Assembly: GCA_001698425.1 (NCBI GenBank)
Contig: MBRE01000046.1
Span: 34,708-98,707, forward strand
Direction: 5' to 3'
Length of the DNA: 64,000 nt
Source: Oscillatoriales cyanobacterium USR001
GTDB taxonomy: Bacteria > Cyanobacteriota > Cyanobacteriia > Cyanobacteriales > Microcoleaceae
In this document: positions 26,515 to 35,825 of the stretch, piece by piece
Layout of the letters: each line of letters begins with the position of its first letter
Numbering within the stretch: the stretch's first letter is position 1
Made by a program: the position numbers and the translations under genes
Notes under the pieces: generated by a model
The model's input: the letters and a program-made list of their open reading frames with translations, nothing else
What the model was told of the DNA's origin: nothing
Databases searched by the model: none

Positions 26515-27018
26515 TTAGACGTAGCTTAAATCAGCCGGATTCATCTTCTCATAATGCTCAAAAGGTTGATGAATCCAGGGATTATCTGCTAAATAATCTA
26601 CATAGTAATCAGGCTGCAACTGCGAGCAAGCTTTGTACCAGAGAACCGCCGTGCGGATTTCTTGAATATCTGAACTATAGTGAGTATTTAGCCAGATAAT
26701 ACTTTGTTCTAAACTGATACCTGAATCCACTAAATCATCAACTAACAAAATATGGCTACCTAATTTATCGGTAGTCATAGTTAAATCGCGGGAAAATTTG
26801 AGATTTCCCCGCACTTGCCCTCCTGGACCACTGTAAGATGCCGTAGCTAAAATTGCCAATGGCAGATTGTAAATCCGCGATAGAATATCTCCAATCCGCA
26901 TTCCTCCCCTAGCAAGGCAGACAATTTGATTAAATTCCCATTGAGACTGATAGACTTTTGCCCCTAGTTGTTCTATTTTTTGGTGGTACTCTGGCCAAGA
27001 AACGTAAAGGTCGCTCAT
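26515..27018 (-). CDS. Purine-type phosphoribosyltransferase
   Basis: A 167-residue type I phosphoribosyltransferase. ILLVDDLVDSGISLEQ is the PRPP-binding loop, preceded by IVCLARGGMRIGDILSR near the N-terminus and followed by a short tail with NPWIHQPFEH, as in xanthine/hypoxanthine phosphoribosyltransferases. It probably salvages purines. A TTG at 27063 would join it directly to the stop of the upstream 66-codon gene, but the ATG at 27018 is a simpler start. It is in one transcription direction with that gene. Confidence 0.85.
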   Translation of the reverse strand: MSDLYVSWPEYHQKIEQLGAKVYQSQWEFNQIVCLARGGMRIGDILSRIYNLPLAILATASYSGPGGQVRGNLKFSRDLTMTTDKLGSHILLVDDLVDSGISLEQSIIWLNTHYSSDIQEIRTAVLWYKACSQLQPDYYVDYLADNPWIHQPFEHYEKMNPADLSYV

Positions 27019-27063
27019 TCCCGATATTATTGAAAAGGTAGAGATAGGGTATTTATTATTCAA

Positions 27064-27264
27064 TTAATCGACAACTTTCAACCAGCCTCGGCGAACAGCA
27101 TGGAGTAAGCGGTTAATGGCTGTTTGATCTTCTTCTGTGAGGTTTTGTTCTAAAATTGCAACTTTCAGCTGTTGTCTGTGATTGAAAGTTAATAAACCAG
27201 AGTGGTATACTTGAAAAATTAGCTCGGCAATTGTAAATTGAGGGAAAATAGATTGGATAATCAT
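27064..27264 (-). CDS. Small conserved cyanobacterial protein
   Basis: A 66-residue soluble protein (MIIQSIFPQFTIAEL start, RLLHAVRRGWLKVVD end). I recognise the pattern only as a short cyanobacterial hypothetical; the C-terminal LLHAVRRGWLK is well ordered and basic. It lies immediately upstream of the phosphoribosyltransferase and is likely co-transcribed. No function is known to me. Confidence 0.7.
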   Translation of the reverse strand: MIIQSIFPQFTIAELIFQVYHSGLLTFNHRQQLKVAILEQNLTEEDQTAINRLLHAVRRGWLKVVD

Positions 27265-27798
27265 TAGATTTTCTTGAACTCACTTTCTATATTTTTATCG
27301 ATCTTTCTGTTAATTAATGTGATTGAACTCTGCCATAAATGTGATAATCTCTGTTTGGGCTAGTGATTTATATCAATTTTGATTTGTGATCGATGTCAAT
27401 ATTTCATAGTTATCCTAAAAATAGGATAGGGGTTCTGCTTCTCAATAAAGAGGAGTATAAGCGATCGCTCTTTCTTTGAGTAAGGCGATCGCTATCCGTA
27501 CAAACATCGCACATTTTGGGAGTTGTAGATGCGATCGCGTGGGGGTGAGAAACCGGGTTTGGTGAACACTTACTCATCTCGGCGGTGATGCTTGAGCGAT
27601 CTGATAATTAGACTGTGACTGACTTGGCAATGACAATAGAACTGATAATTATATTATATTCCTCAAGGGTCGTACCCGGATCTAAGGAATAAAAATTAAA
27701 TAACTTGATGATTAGTTTGTAGTAAGCGCAAAGAGCGCTAAAGCGCTTACTACCAACAAGCTAGGGTGGGAAATTCCCACCCTCAAATTTTAAAGCTT
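27265..27798. other. Long intergenic region with HIP1 sites and a palindromic repeat
   Basis: No ORF with coding character is present in these 534 bases. Several GCGATCGC sites cluster at 27460-27540, ATCCTAAAAATAGGAT near 27412-27427 is a small palindrome, and a family A repeat fills 27688-27763. No RNA gene is recognisable. Confidence 0.5.
27688..27763. repeat. Palindromic repeat family A, inverted copy
   Basis: The tail AAATTAAATAACTTGATGAT precedes GTAGTAAGCGC, an internal GAGCGCTAAAGCGC and the closing GCTTACTAC. Orientation is opposite to the copies at 9171 and 16961. Confidence 0.8.
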
Positions 27799-29589
27799 TT
27801 AACGCTTCACTAACTTCCTACTCACCTTCCGCAAGCGAATCGATTGAGGCGTTACCTCCACCAATTCATCAGGTCCAATATACTCCAAAGCCCGCTCCAA
27901 ACTCATATCTACAGGTGCTTGCAATTGCACTAATTCCTCACCGCCAGAGGCGCGGTGGTTAGTTAACTGCTTCGACTTGCAAATATTGAGTTCCAAATCT
28001 TCACCGCGATTATTTTCACCAATAATCATTCCCCGATAAACCTTAGTTCCCGGAGTAATGAAAAATACGCCGCGATCTTCAGCATTTTGCAATGAATAAT
28101 AGGTCGCAATTCCCTCCTCAAAAGAAATCAAAACCCCATTCCGACGAGCCGCAATTTCACCACCAAGGGGGCGATAATCAAGGAAACTATGATTCATAAT
28201 TCCCGCACCGCGAGTTAAGCGCATAAACTCCCCTCGGAAACCAATCAAACCCCGTGCAGGAATCGAAAATTCTATCTGAGTCCGGCCATTTCCTCCAACG
28301 TGCATATCCTGCATTTCTCCCTTGCGTTGGCCGAGACGTTCGATACAACCACCGACAGCTTCTTCGGGTACGTCTAATACCAAACACTCAAAAGGTTCGC
28401 AGATTTTGCCCGCAACTTCACGATAGATAACTTGTGGTTGAGAAACTTGAAACTCGTAACCTTCCCGGCGCATATTTTCAATCAAAATACCCAGGTGTAA
28501 TTCACCCCGTCCCGATACTAAAAACTTATCGGGAGAGTCAGTTTCTTCTACGCGCAAAGCTACATTTGTTTCTAATTCTCGTAACAAGCGATCGCGCACT
28601 TGGCGAGATGTCACCAACTTCCCTTCTTGACCCGCAAACGGCGAATCATTCACCGAAAACGTCATCTGTAAAGTTGGTTCATCAACCTTAATTAACGGTA
28701 AAGCTTGCGGATCGTTCGGACAAGTAATTGTCTCACCAATATTTGCCTCAGCAAAACCCGCAACGGCGACAATATTACCAGCAGAAGATTCCGGGATATC
28801 AATTCGCTTCAGACCGTCAAATCCCATTAATTTTGTAATTTTGGACTTGATAATTGCGCCACTTTCTGTAATTAAAGCAGCTTGTTGACCCATTCTAATC
28901 GTGCCATTATGAATGCGACCGATCACAATTCTTCCTACATATTCGGAATAATCTAAAGTCGTAACTTGCAATTGTAGCGGCTTTTCTGGGTCGCCCACTG
29001 GTGGCGGAACGTGGTCTAAAATTTCTTCAAATAGAGGTTTCATGTCCACACCTTCATCTTCAAGGTGTTTTTTGGCATAACCCCCTAAACCAGAACCAAA
29101 TAAATAGGGAAATTCGCACTGATCGTCATCAGCACCGAGTTCAAGAAATAAATCTAAAACTTTATCAACTGCTTTGTGAGGGTTAGCTCGTTCGCGGTCA
29201 ATTTTGTTGATAAAAACAATTGGTCGCAGACCTTTTTCTAAGGCTTTTTTCAGCACAAATCGAGTTTGTGGCATCGGCCCTTCATTAGCATCGACAATCA
29301 ATAAACAACCGTCAACCATACCGAGCACTCGCTCAACTTCACCACCGAAGTCAGCGTGTCCGGGGGTATCAACGATATTGATTAGGGTTTCTTTGTAAGT
29401 AACAGCCGTATTTTTGGAAAGGATAGTAATACCACGTTCCCGCTCGATGTCATTGGAGTCCATCACGCAATCTGGAATTTCTTCCCCTTCACGGAAGATG
29501 CCGGATTGTCGGAGCAGAGCGTCTACAAGGGTAGTTTTGCCGTGATCTACGTGGGCGATGATAGCTATGTTGCGAATGGGAAGACTCAT
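27799..29589 (-). CDS. typA: GTP-binding protein TypA/BipA
   Basis: A 596-residue translational GTPase. [15 protein letters not shown] (P-loop), [11 protein letters not shown] (switch I), [17 protein letters not shown] (G3) and [11 protein letters not shown] (G4) are intact, and the C-terminal part ([20 protein letters not shown], then [16 protein letters not shown]) is specific to BipA. It binds the ribosome under stress and helps assembly of the large subunit. Length is normal. The gene stands alone; the stop lies a few bases after a repeat element. Confidence 0.97.
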   Translation of the reverse strand: MSLPIRNIAIIAHVDHGKTTLVDALLRQSGIFREGEEIPDCVMDSNDIERERGITILSKNTAVTYKETLINIVDTPGHADFGGEVERVLGMVDGCLLIVDANEGPMPQTRFVLKKALEKGLRPIVFINKIDRERANPHKAVDKVLDLFLELGADDDQCEFPYLFGSGLGGYAKKHLEDEGVDMKPLFEEILDHVPPPVGDPEKPLQLQVTTLDYSEYVGRIVIGRIHNGTIRMGQQAALITESGAIIKSKITKLMGFDGLKRIDIPESSAGNIVAVAGFAEANIGETITCPNDPQALPLIKVDEPTLQMTFSVNDSPFAGQEGKLVTSRQVRDRLLRELETNVALRVEETDSPDKFLVSGRGELHLGILIENMRREGYEFQVSQPQVIYREVAGKICEPFECLVLDVPEEAVGGCIERLGQRKGEMQDMHVGGNGRTQIEFSIPARGLIGFRGEFMRLTRGAGIMNHSFLDYRPLGGEIAARRNGVLISFEEGIATYYSLQNAEDRGVFFITPGTKVYRGMIIGENNRGEDLELNICKSKQLTNHRASGGEELVQLQAPVDMSLERALEYIGPDELVEVTPQSIRLRKVSRKLVKR

Positions 29590-29775
29590 AAATTGCGTCT
29601 GGGACGTTTTGAGCGTTAACTAAAGATTTCTTAACAATTATACCTCATGTCGTCAAGGGTGTGTGGCGGCTGTATTATTTGGGAGCGATCGGCGTGTCAA
29701 TTAGACTTGACCCTCTAGCGAAGAAATGTTAATGATACTGTAGCATAAATTGGAAAATGGGCATTTAAAGAAAAA

Positions 29776-31488
29776 ATGAACTTAACGTCAGGAACAGTCC
29801 TTCAAAAAGGTAAGTATAGAATTGACAAGGTTTTAGGGGTAGGGGGGTTCGGAGTTACTTACCGAGCTACCCACATCTATCTTGCTCAAACTGTCATACT
29901 TAAAACTCTCAATGACACCCTGCGCCAACACCCTAATTTTGCTAAATTTCAGCAGCAATTTATTGCCCAAGCGCATCGGTTTTCTTGGTGTCAGCACCCA
30001 AATATTGTGCGGGTGCTGGATTTTTTTGAGGAGGCTGGGTTGTGTTTTGTGGTTATGGAGTACATTGCTGGGAAAAGTCTTGCTACTGCGATCGAATCAG
30101 GTCAGCGATTATCGGAGATGGAAGCGCTAAACTATATTCGGCAAATTGCTTCAGCGCTGAAAACGCTTCACCATAGCGGGTTAGTTCATCGAAATATTAA
30201 GCCGGAAAATATTATCCAGCGCACGGGGACTAATTTGGTGATGCTGACTGATTTTGGTCTGACTTTTGATTTTCCGGCGAATATGAGACAAACTTATAAC
30301 GGTTTGCTGTCGGCTGGATATGCGGCTATTGAGCAGTATTTGCCAGAAATAGAGGAGAAAAAGCAGGATGCGTTGGCGATGCCGACCGCTGGCTTCGCTG
30401 GAGCGCGATCTTCTCGCTCTGGTTTGGGATTGGCTAAAAACCTTTATCAATTGACTCCTGCGACTGATATTTACGGTTTAGCAGCCACTTTCTACTATTT
30501 GCTGACGGGTGAAAAACCTGTGGCGGCTCCCCTGCGGGCTCAAATTCCTCTGTTTTCGCTGCGGCAAGCTCAACCTCTAATCTGTCCGGGTATTGAAAGA
30601 GCTATTCTTTGGGGGCTGGAAATGGAAGCTAAACATCGCCCTCAGACTGTGGAAAATTGGCTAACTTTTTTAGATGAGCAGCAATTGTTGGAAAGACAAA
30701 AAGAGGAGGCGGAAAGTATTGAATTATCGCTGTTTCCTTCTTCAATTTTTATGCTGTTTCTGTTTTTCTTTACGTCGGGAATGTCTGGTTGGCTCGGTTT
30801 TGATTTTACACGGCGTTCTATTACTGTGGCGACGATCGATAATGGTTTAACTAGGGATCGATCTTTAATGCCAAAAGAATATTGGCAATACCCAGAATTA
30901 GGCAAACAAAATCCTTCTAAACCTCTATTTAGTAACCCTTCTGTGGAGAGCGATTCTACTACTTTATATCGGGAAGAAAATAAGTTTCCTGAAGCAAATT
31001 TGAACAATTCTGAGGCTGAGAAAGATAGCAACTCTACTACTGTCACATCTTCGCCATCACCTACAGATGTAAATCAATCGCCAACTCCTGAAGTGGAGAA
31101 AGTGCAATCTGATATTCCTGAATCTGCGTCTCAAGAGGCAAAATTATACACTCCTGAACCGGTGTTTCAGGAGCCACAATCTTACTATTCTGAACCTAAA
31201 GCTAAGTTACCATCAGAAGAGGCGATCGCTCCTGAACCTGTTAAGGTTCCACCAGTTTTACCGTTGCCCCTGGAACCGATCGATCCGCCAACTCCGGCCC
31301 CTGTGCCTTCCGCTGCAAGGGTTGAGGTGTCGCCGTTTTCTGAAAGTGTGCCAAAATCAGCATCGATACCAGAAGTTGAACCTTTGGTTCCAAATTTTAA
31401 TGATAGTAGTGTAGAAAGTGCTGTGCGATCGCCATCACCTTCAGGTATAGAACCTGATGTTCCTTTTCCAGAACCTTCGTCAAATTAA
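29776..31488 (+). CDS. Ser/Thr kinase-like membrane protein, probable pseudokinase
   Basis: A 570-residue protein with a Hanks kinase domain (about 1-290), one membrane helix (about 321-342) and a long Pro/Glu/Ser-rich C-terminal tail rich in PEPV-type motifs. The Gly loop GVGGFGVTY, the VILKTL Lys and the DFGL Mg site are present, but the catalytic loop reads HRNIKPEN: the base Asp of HRD is Asn (about residue 138). This suggests no or weak activity. An insertion with AGARSSRSGLG at about 206 interrupts the activation segment. It may act as a scaffold or sensor. Confidence 0.85.
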   Translation: MNLTSGTVLQKGKYRIDKVLGVGGFGVTYRATHIYLAQTVILKTLNDTLRQHPNFAKFQQQFIAQAHRFSWCQHPNIVRVLDFFEEAGLCFVVMEYIAGKSLATAIESGQRLSEMEALNYIRQIASALKTLHHSGLVHRNIKPENIIQRTGTNLVMLTDFGLTFDFPANMRQTYNGLLSAGYAAIEQYLPEIEEKKQDALAMPTAGFAGARSSRSGLGLAKNLYQLTPATDIYGLAATFYYLLTGEKPVAAPLRAQIPLFSLRQAQPLICPGIERAILWGLEMEAKHRPQTVENWLTFLDEQQLLERQKEEAESIELSLFPSSIFMLFLFFFTSGMSGWLGFDFTRRSITVATIDNGLTRDRSLMPKEYWQYPELGKQNPSKPLFSNPSVESDSTTLYREENKFPEANLNNSEAEKDSNSTTVTSSPSPTDVNQSPTPEVEKVQSDIPESASQEAKLYTPEPVFQEPQSYYSEPKAKLPSEEAIAPEPVKVPPVLPLPLEPIDPPTPAPVPSAARVEVSPFSESVPKSASIPEVEPLVPNFNDSSVESAVRSPSPSGIEPDVPFPEPSSN

Positions 31489-31489
31489 T

Positions 31490-31583
31490 TTGTTAATTGT
31501 TAATTGTTAGTTGTTAACTGTTAGTTGTTAACTGTTAGTTGTTAACTGTTAGTTGTTAACTGTTAACTGTTAGTTGTTAGTTG
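31490..31583. repeat. Heptamer tandem repeat (GTTAGTT/GTTAACT)
   Basis: About thirteen heptamers alternate between GTTAGTT and GTTAACT, starting right at the kinase stop codon and ending 40 bases before the next gene. It is the longest such block in the window. Confidence 0.85.
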
Positions 31584-31623
31584 TAAAAACGATCGATTGT
31601 GTGAAACAATTTTAGTAAATACC

Positions 31624-31920
31624 ATGCGGTTAATTTTATATAGCAAACCTGGTTGCCATTTGTGTGAAGGCTTACAAGAAAAACTCGCACAGATTCAAAA
31701 TATCAAATTTCAATTAGAAGTACGGGATATCACTACTCGCGAAGATTGGTTTCAAGCTTATCAGTATGAAATTCCACTCCTGTTTAGAGTACAAGTTGGT
31801 GGTATAAATAACTCAGGTGAGGCGATCGCCAATTCGGAGGAACTTTTACCTCGGCTTTCTCCCCGTTGTACTGTGGCAAAATTGGAACAAATGTTACAAA
31901 AGTATTTAGATATTGGTTAA
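31624..31920 (+). CDS. Glutaredoxin-like thioredoxin-fold protein (DUF836)
   Basis: A 98-residue protein of the thioredoxin fold. The start MRLILYSKPGCHLCEGL carries the CxxC redox pair; EIPLLFRVQVGG includes the cis-Pro (IP) near the active site. I chose the ATG at 31624 since the fold begins there; a longer frame from 31597 adds nine residues. It lies ahead of a family B repeat and murE. Substrates are unknown. Confidence 0.85.
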   Translation: MRLILYSKPGCHLCEGLQEKLAQIQNIKFQLEVRDITTREDWFQAYQYEIPLLFRVQVGGINNSGEAIANSEELLPRLSPRCTVAKLEQMLQKYLDIG

Positions 31921-31926
31921 AATCAT

Positions 31927-32002
31927 TACGGGCGAAGCCTTCCGGTAGTTAATCTCTGGTTTTAAGCAATAAATTATCTGCCGGAATGCTTCGCCCCTGC
32001 TA
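31927..32002. repeat. Palindromic repeat family B, copy 2
   Basis: Arms GGGCGAAGCCTTCCGG and CCGGAATGCTTCGCCC enclose AATAAATTATCT. It is followed by a short heptamer block (AACCACTAACAA, 32027-32060) up to the murE start. Confidence 0.75.
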
Positions 32003-32061
32003 CAAAATTGGGATGCTCCCGCATCAAATAACCACTAACAAATAACCACTAACAACTAACT

Positions 32062-33591
32062 ATGAAACTTAGAGATTTATTAGCAAAAGTTCCCCAGATT
32101 TCTATTCCAGTTTCCCATCCGGCTCTTGACTGTGAAGTAACAGGTTTAGCAACTAATTCCCATGCTGTCAAAATGGGGGATTTATTTTTAGGAATGTTGG
32201 GAACAAGGGTAGATGGAGGAGATTTTTGGCAAGGTGCGATCGCATCTGGGGCAATTGCGGCGATCGTTTCTCCTCAAGCAGCAGAAAAAGCAGCGGCAAT
32301 TTTGAGTAAAGAAATGAGTCAACAAGGCGAAATTCCTTGTATGATCGCAGTTGATGATATGACTCAAGTTTGCGCTCAGATTGCTACGGCTTTTTATGAC
32401 TATCCGGCAAAAAAACTCAAACTTGTTGGCGTTACGGGGACAAATGGCAAAACTACAACTACCCATTTAATTGAGTTTTTGTTGACTAAAGCTGCATTAA
32501 ATACGGCTCTTTTTGGTACGCTTTATACTCGTTGGCAGGGATTTCAAGAAACAGCAATACATACTACTCCTTTTGCTGTCGATCTGCAAAAACAATTAGC
32601 GGAATCAGTGAAAGCTGGCTGTAATTTTGGGATTATGGAAGTGAGTTCTCATGCTTTAGCACAAAGGCGAGTTCTTGGTTGTAATTTTGATGTGGCGGTG
32701 TTTACAAATTTGACTCAAGATCATCTTGATTATCACCGGGATTTGGAAGATTATTTTAATGCTAAGGCGCTTTTATTTAGTCCTGATTATCTTCAAGGTC
32801 GTGCTATTATTAATCTTGACGATGCTTATGGACGGCGAATTATTGAGACTTTAAATTCGGAGCAAGTTTGGAGTTATAGTACGAGCGATCGCGCCGCCGA
32901 TTTATGGGCTTCAGATTTAGAATATCAGCCTAATGGTGTGAAGGGAATTTTACATACTCCCAAGGGTGAAACTGCTTTCTATTTGCCTTTAGTTGGACAG
33001 TATAATTTATCAAATTTATTGGCGGCTGTGGGTGTGGGTTTACAATTTGGTTTAGATTTGCAGGCAATTGCGCTGAGTTTACCAGAATTTTCTGGAGTGC
33101 CGGGGCGAGTGGAAAAAGTGCAAATTAGCCCCGATCAAGATATTAGCGTGATTGTGGATTATGCTCATACTCCTGATAGTTTAGAAAATTTATTGAAAGC
33201 GGCGCGGCCTTTTATTCCGGGGCGGATGATTTGCGTGTTTGGTTGTGGGGGCGATCGCGATCGAACTAAGCGCCCGAAAATGGGTAAAATTGTGGCAGAA
33301 TTGGCCGATGTAACGATTGTCACTTCTGACAATCCACGTACTGAAGATCCAGAGCGGATTTTGCAGGATATTCTAACAGGAATTAGTCCAGAAGTCAAGC
33401 CTATAGTTTTAGGCGATCGCGCCCAAGCTATTCTCACAGCTATTCTCGAAGCCCAACCGGGAGATGGTGTATTAATTGCCGGAAAAGGTCACGAAGATTA
33501 TCAGATTTTAGGCACTGAAAAAGTCCACTTTGATGATAGAGAACAAGCAAGAGAAGCACTGAAAGCGAGGTTGTTAATTGTTAATTGTTAA
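32062..33591 (+). CDS. murE: UDP-MurNAc-tripeptide synthetase MurE (mDAP-adding)
   Basis: A 509-residue Mur ligase that adds meso-diaminopimelate to UDP-MurNAc-Ala-Glu in peptidoglycan synthesis. GVTGTNGKTTTTH (about 126-138) binds ATP, MEVSSHAL is the carbamoyl-Lys/metal region, and the DNPRTEDPE motif (about 423-431) selects mDAP rather than Lys. Length is normal. The last codons (LLIVNC) come from a TTGTTAA heptamer array that continues past the stop, so the repeat has shaped the C-terminus. Confidence 0.96.
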   Translation: MKLRDLLAKVPQISIPVSHPALDCEVTGLATNSHAVKMGDLFLGMLGTRVDGGDFWQGAIASGAIAAIVSPQAAEKAAAILSKEMSQQGEIPCMIAVDDMTQVCAQIATAFYDYPAKKLKLVGVTGTNGKTTTTHLIEFLLTKAALNTALFGTLYTRWQGFQETAIHTTPFAVDLQKQLAESVKAGCNFGIMEVSSHALAQRRVLGCNFDVAVFTNLTQDHLDYHRDLEDYFNAKALLFSPDYLQGRAIINLDDAYGRRIIETLNSEQVWSYSTSDRAADLWASDLEYQPNGVKGILHTPKGETAFYLPLVGQYNLSNLLAAVGVGLQFGLDLQAIALSLPEFSGVPGRVEKVQISPDQDISVIVDYAHTPDSLENLLKAARPFIPGRMICVFGCGGDRDRTKRPKMGKIVAELADVTIVTSDNPRTEDPERILQDILTGISPEVKPIVLGDRAQAILTAILEAQPGDGVLIAGKGHEDYQILGTEKVHFDDREQAREALKARLLIVNC

Positions 33592-33613
33592 TTGTTAACT
33601 GTTAACTGTTAAT
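33569..33613. repeat. Heptamer tandem repeat (GTTAATT/GTTAACT)
   Basis: Six to seven heptamers begin inside the murE reading frame and run past its stop. Confidence 0.8.
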
Positions 33614-33680
33614 GGTTCGTAGTAAGCGCTTTAGCGCTAAAGCGCTTACTACGAACAAGTTAATTATTTAATTTTTATTT
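33614..33680. repeat. Palindromic repeat family A, full copy
   Basis: GTTCGTAGTAAGCGC, the TTTAGCGCTAAA centre and the complementary arm, then a shortened tail AAGTTAATTATTTAATTTTT. It separates convergent murE and the AMIN-domain gene, where it may also serve as a transcription end. Confidence 0.85.
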
Positions 33681-33684
33681 CTAA

Positions 33685-35079
33685 CTAATATCTCAAATCA
33701 TCAGTTAAACGAACTTGCACAATTTGAGCGGGTGCAATAGTAGCAGGTTTAGGGGCTGTAGCATAGGTTCCCGCCGCACCTACAGCGGCACCGGCTAATA
33801 AGCCAATACCAGTAAAACCAGTTAACACAAATAAAGCTAATCCGCCAATCCCAGAATTACGTAAAAAACTCCTTTGAGAAGCTTTACGTTCGCCGCCTAA
33901 TCGATCCGATCGCGCTTCCAAAGGAACACTAACTCCATTGAAATAAATTGCCTGGACAACGAATCTACTGCCCTCGCTATTAGTTTCAAATCTGCCAATA
34001 ACAGGGGTATTTGGTGGGACAATCATATTACCATTAGCATCAAGAATCCCTCCTTGCAATAGCAAAACTTCTTGCCGAGAATGTTTAGGATCTAAAGCGA
34101 TGGTTTCGTAACCAGGATAAAGCAAACTTAGCCTAGAACCGGCGGGCAATAATATGTTATTAGGTGGCAATCCATTAGGTGCGATCGCAGTTGGTACTGA
34201 CGGTGGTAGTGGTGGAAAATTATTAAAATTACTGCTAGGAAGGGGAATATTCGCTCTTGCAGGTAGGTTTGGATTCCAATTTAAAGGCCTTGGAGGATTG
34301 GCATAATTAGGAAGTGCGGGAACAGGAAGCGATCGCGGCGGCACATTAGAACCCTGCACAGAATTTCCTTGCTTCTGACGTACCGGCACGTTAATTATTG
34401 GTACATTCAAAGGTTGAATCTGAGAATTAGGATTTTCTAAAGGCATCGGGCGACTTTCTGGCCGACTAGCTAGAGGTGCAATGGGTGTTTGAACGCTGAT
34501 AGGAATGCTATCATTATTATTACTTGGTGGTATCGCCATTGGCGCAGGTGAGACTTGCGAGCCCGTAGCGGTATTATCGCGATTTAACATTTCTGTCCCT
34601 GGCAGCATGGGGCGCAAAACCCAACGATTTTCTAAACCCATGCGTTGTAACTGGACTTGTTCTGTAGTTAAAGTTATTCCGGGGGCAAAATCAATGGCAA
34701 TTCTTGCCATTCCCGGCTGAAACTGCATCAAACTTACAGAACGCACGGGGCCTTCTAAGTATAATTGAGTAGTATCAGTTCCTACCTCCGTATCGGGCAA
34801 ATCAACTATTATCCGGGTTGGTTGGTTTAACAGAGAAAATTTAGGGGTTATTCCTTCTGGAAGGGTTACTTCTAACTGATTTGTCCCCGGATCGAATTGC
34901 CAATCAGTTAGTAGTGCCGCAGCTACCTCCTGCTGTGCGATCGGTAAGACGACAAAAGCAGCAGCAACTGTTAAACTGAGAGTAAGCGATCGACAAACAA
35001 ATAGTATAGGTGTGGCGATCGCCAGAGTAAGCTTTTGTCTAATTGACCAAAATTCCTTTACTGGTTTTTTGTACTGCAT
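33685..35079 (-). CDS. AMIN domain-containing envelope protein
   Basis: A 464-residue protein with an N-terminal membrane helix or signal (SLTLSLTVAAAFVVLPIA) and an AMIN domain at about 55-160 (LLTDWQFDPGTNQLEVTLP, then RIIVDLPDTEVG), which binds peptidoglycan or polymer in septal and pilus proteins. A Pro/Asn-rich linker follows, then a globular part (LPAGSRLSLLYPGYETIAL) and near the C-terminus a Gly/Ala-rich hydrophobic stretch. The function is not known; AMIN proteins in cyanobacteria often act in cell division or amidase control. Confidence 0.82.
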   Translation of the reverse strand: MQYKKPVKEFWSIRQKLTLAIATPILFVCRSLTLSLTVAAAFVVLPIAQQEVAAALLTDWQFDPGTNQLEVTLPEGITPKFSLLNQPTRIIVDLPDTEVGTDTTQLYLEGPVRSVSLMQFQPGMARIAIDFAPGITLTTEQVQLQRMGLENRWVLRPMLPGTEMLNRDNTATGSQVSPAPMAIPPSNNNDSIPISVQTPIAPLASRPESRPMPLENPNSQIQPLNVPIINVPVRQKQGNSVQGSNVPPRSLPVPALPNYANPPRPLNWNPNLPARANIPLPSSNFNNFPPLPPSVPTAIAPNGLPPNNILLPAGSRLSLLYPGYETIALDPKHSRQEVLLLQGGILDANGNMIVPPNTPVIGRFETNSEGSRFVVQAIYFNGVSVPLEARSDRLGGERKASQRSFLRNSGIGGLALFVLTGFTGIGLLAGAAVGAAGTYATAPKPATIAPAQIVQVRLTDDLRY

Positions 35080-35246
35080 AGCAATTAAAGAAAAAATTGT
35101 GATTAAAACTAGGTTTGAGCATCACCGCGATCGGCAATACCCTTTTCCCTTACCCTGGACTCTAAAAGTGTAGCACTACCCGATCGGCAAGGGAAGAGTA
35201 ATTTAAAATTTTTAGCTAATATATTAGCCATTCGCCACCCCCAAAT

Positions 35247-35813
35247 ATGACCGAATTGAAAAAGTGGAAATTAGTGCGATCGCAACTCGTTTTAAACCAT
35301 CACTGGTGTCAGATTAGACAAGATACGATCGAACTACCCAACGGCACAATAATTGACGACTTTTTTGTAAATATCAGACCAGATATCGCCCTAATCTTTC
35401 CCGTCACACCCCTTGGAGAAATCGTCTTTGTCCGTCAATACAGACATGGCATCGGCGAAATCCTCCTCGAACTTCCCGCCGGCCGATTTAATCCCCAAGA
35501 AGAAACCGCCATCTCTGCCGCAAGTAGAGAACTCACCGAAGAAACTGGTTATGTCGCAGAGCAACTAACTTTAATGGCAACATTTTATGACAATCCCGTA
35601 AAAGATACAAATCATATTCACTTATTTTTCGCTAAAAATGTTAAACTTATTGGAAAAAGGCAACTGGACCTGACAGAAGACATCGAAGTAGTATTAGTCC
35701 CAATAGTAAAAGTCAAAGAAAAAATATTCAAAGGAGAAATTTGTGTCTCTGGAACCGTAGCCGCAATTTTTTTAGGGTTAGACTTGTTGAGTCAAATAGT
35801 ATCAAAACAATAG
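35247..35813 (+). CDS. Nudix hydrolase (ADP-ribose pyrophosphatase-like)
   Basis: A 188-residue Nudix protein. ELPAGRFNPQEETAISAASR followed by ELTEETGYVAE has the full Nudix box with RE and EE residues. The pattern VFVRQYRHGIGEILLELPAG is that of ADP-ribose pyrophosphatases, which clear ADP-ribose. It precedes the giant kinase gene by 12 bases on the same strand, so they may be co-transcribed. Substrate not certain. Confidence 0.9.
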   Translation: MTELKKWKLVRSQLVLNHHWCQIRQDTIELPNGTIIDDFFVNIRPDIALIFPVTPLGEIVFVRQYRHGIGEILLELPAGRFNPQEETAISAASRELTEETGYVAEQLTLMATFYDNPVKDTNHIHLFFAKNVKLIGKRQLDLTEDIEVVLVPIVKVKEKIFKGEICVSGTVAAIFLGLDLLSQIVSKQ

Positions 35814-35825
35814 AGATTTTCGCTT

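Noticed and set aside
27265..27798. Possible structured RNA gene in a long intergenic region
   Set aside because: Only HIP1 sites, a small palindrome and a family A repeat are visible; no known RNA motif is recognised.
31490..31583. Possible CRISPR array
   Set aside because: The units are seven bases long without spacers; this is a heptamer tandem repeat.
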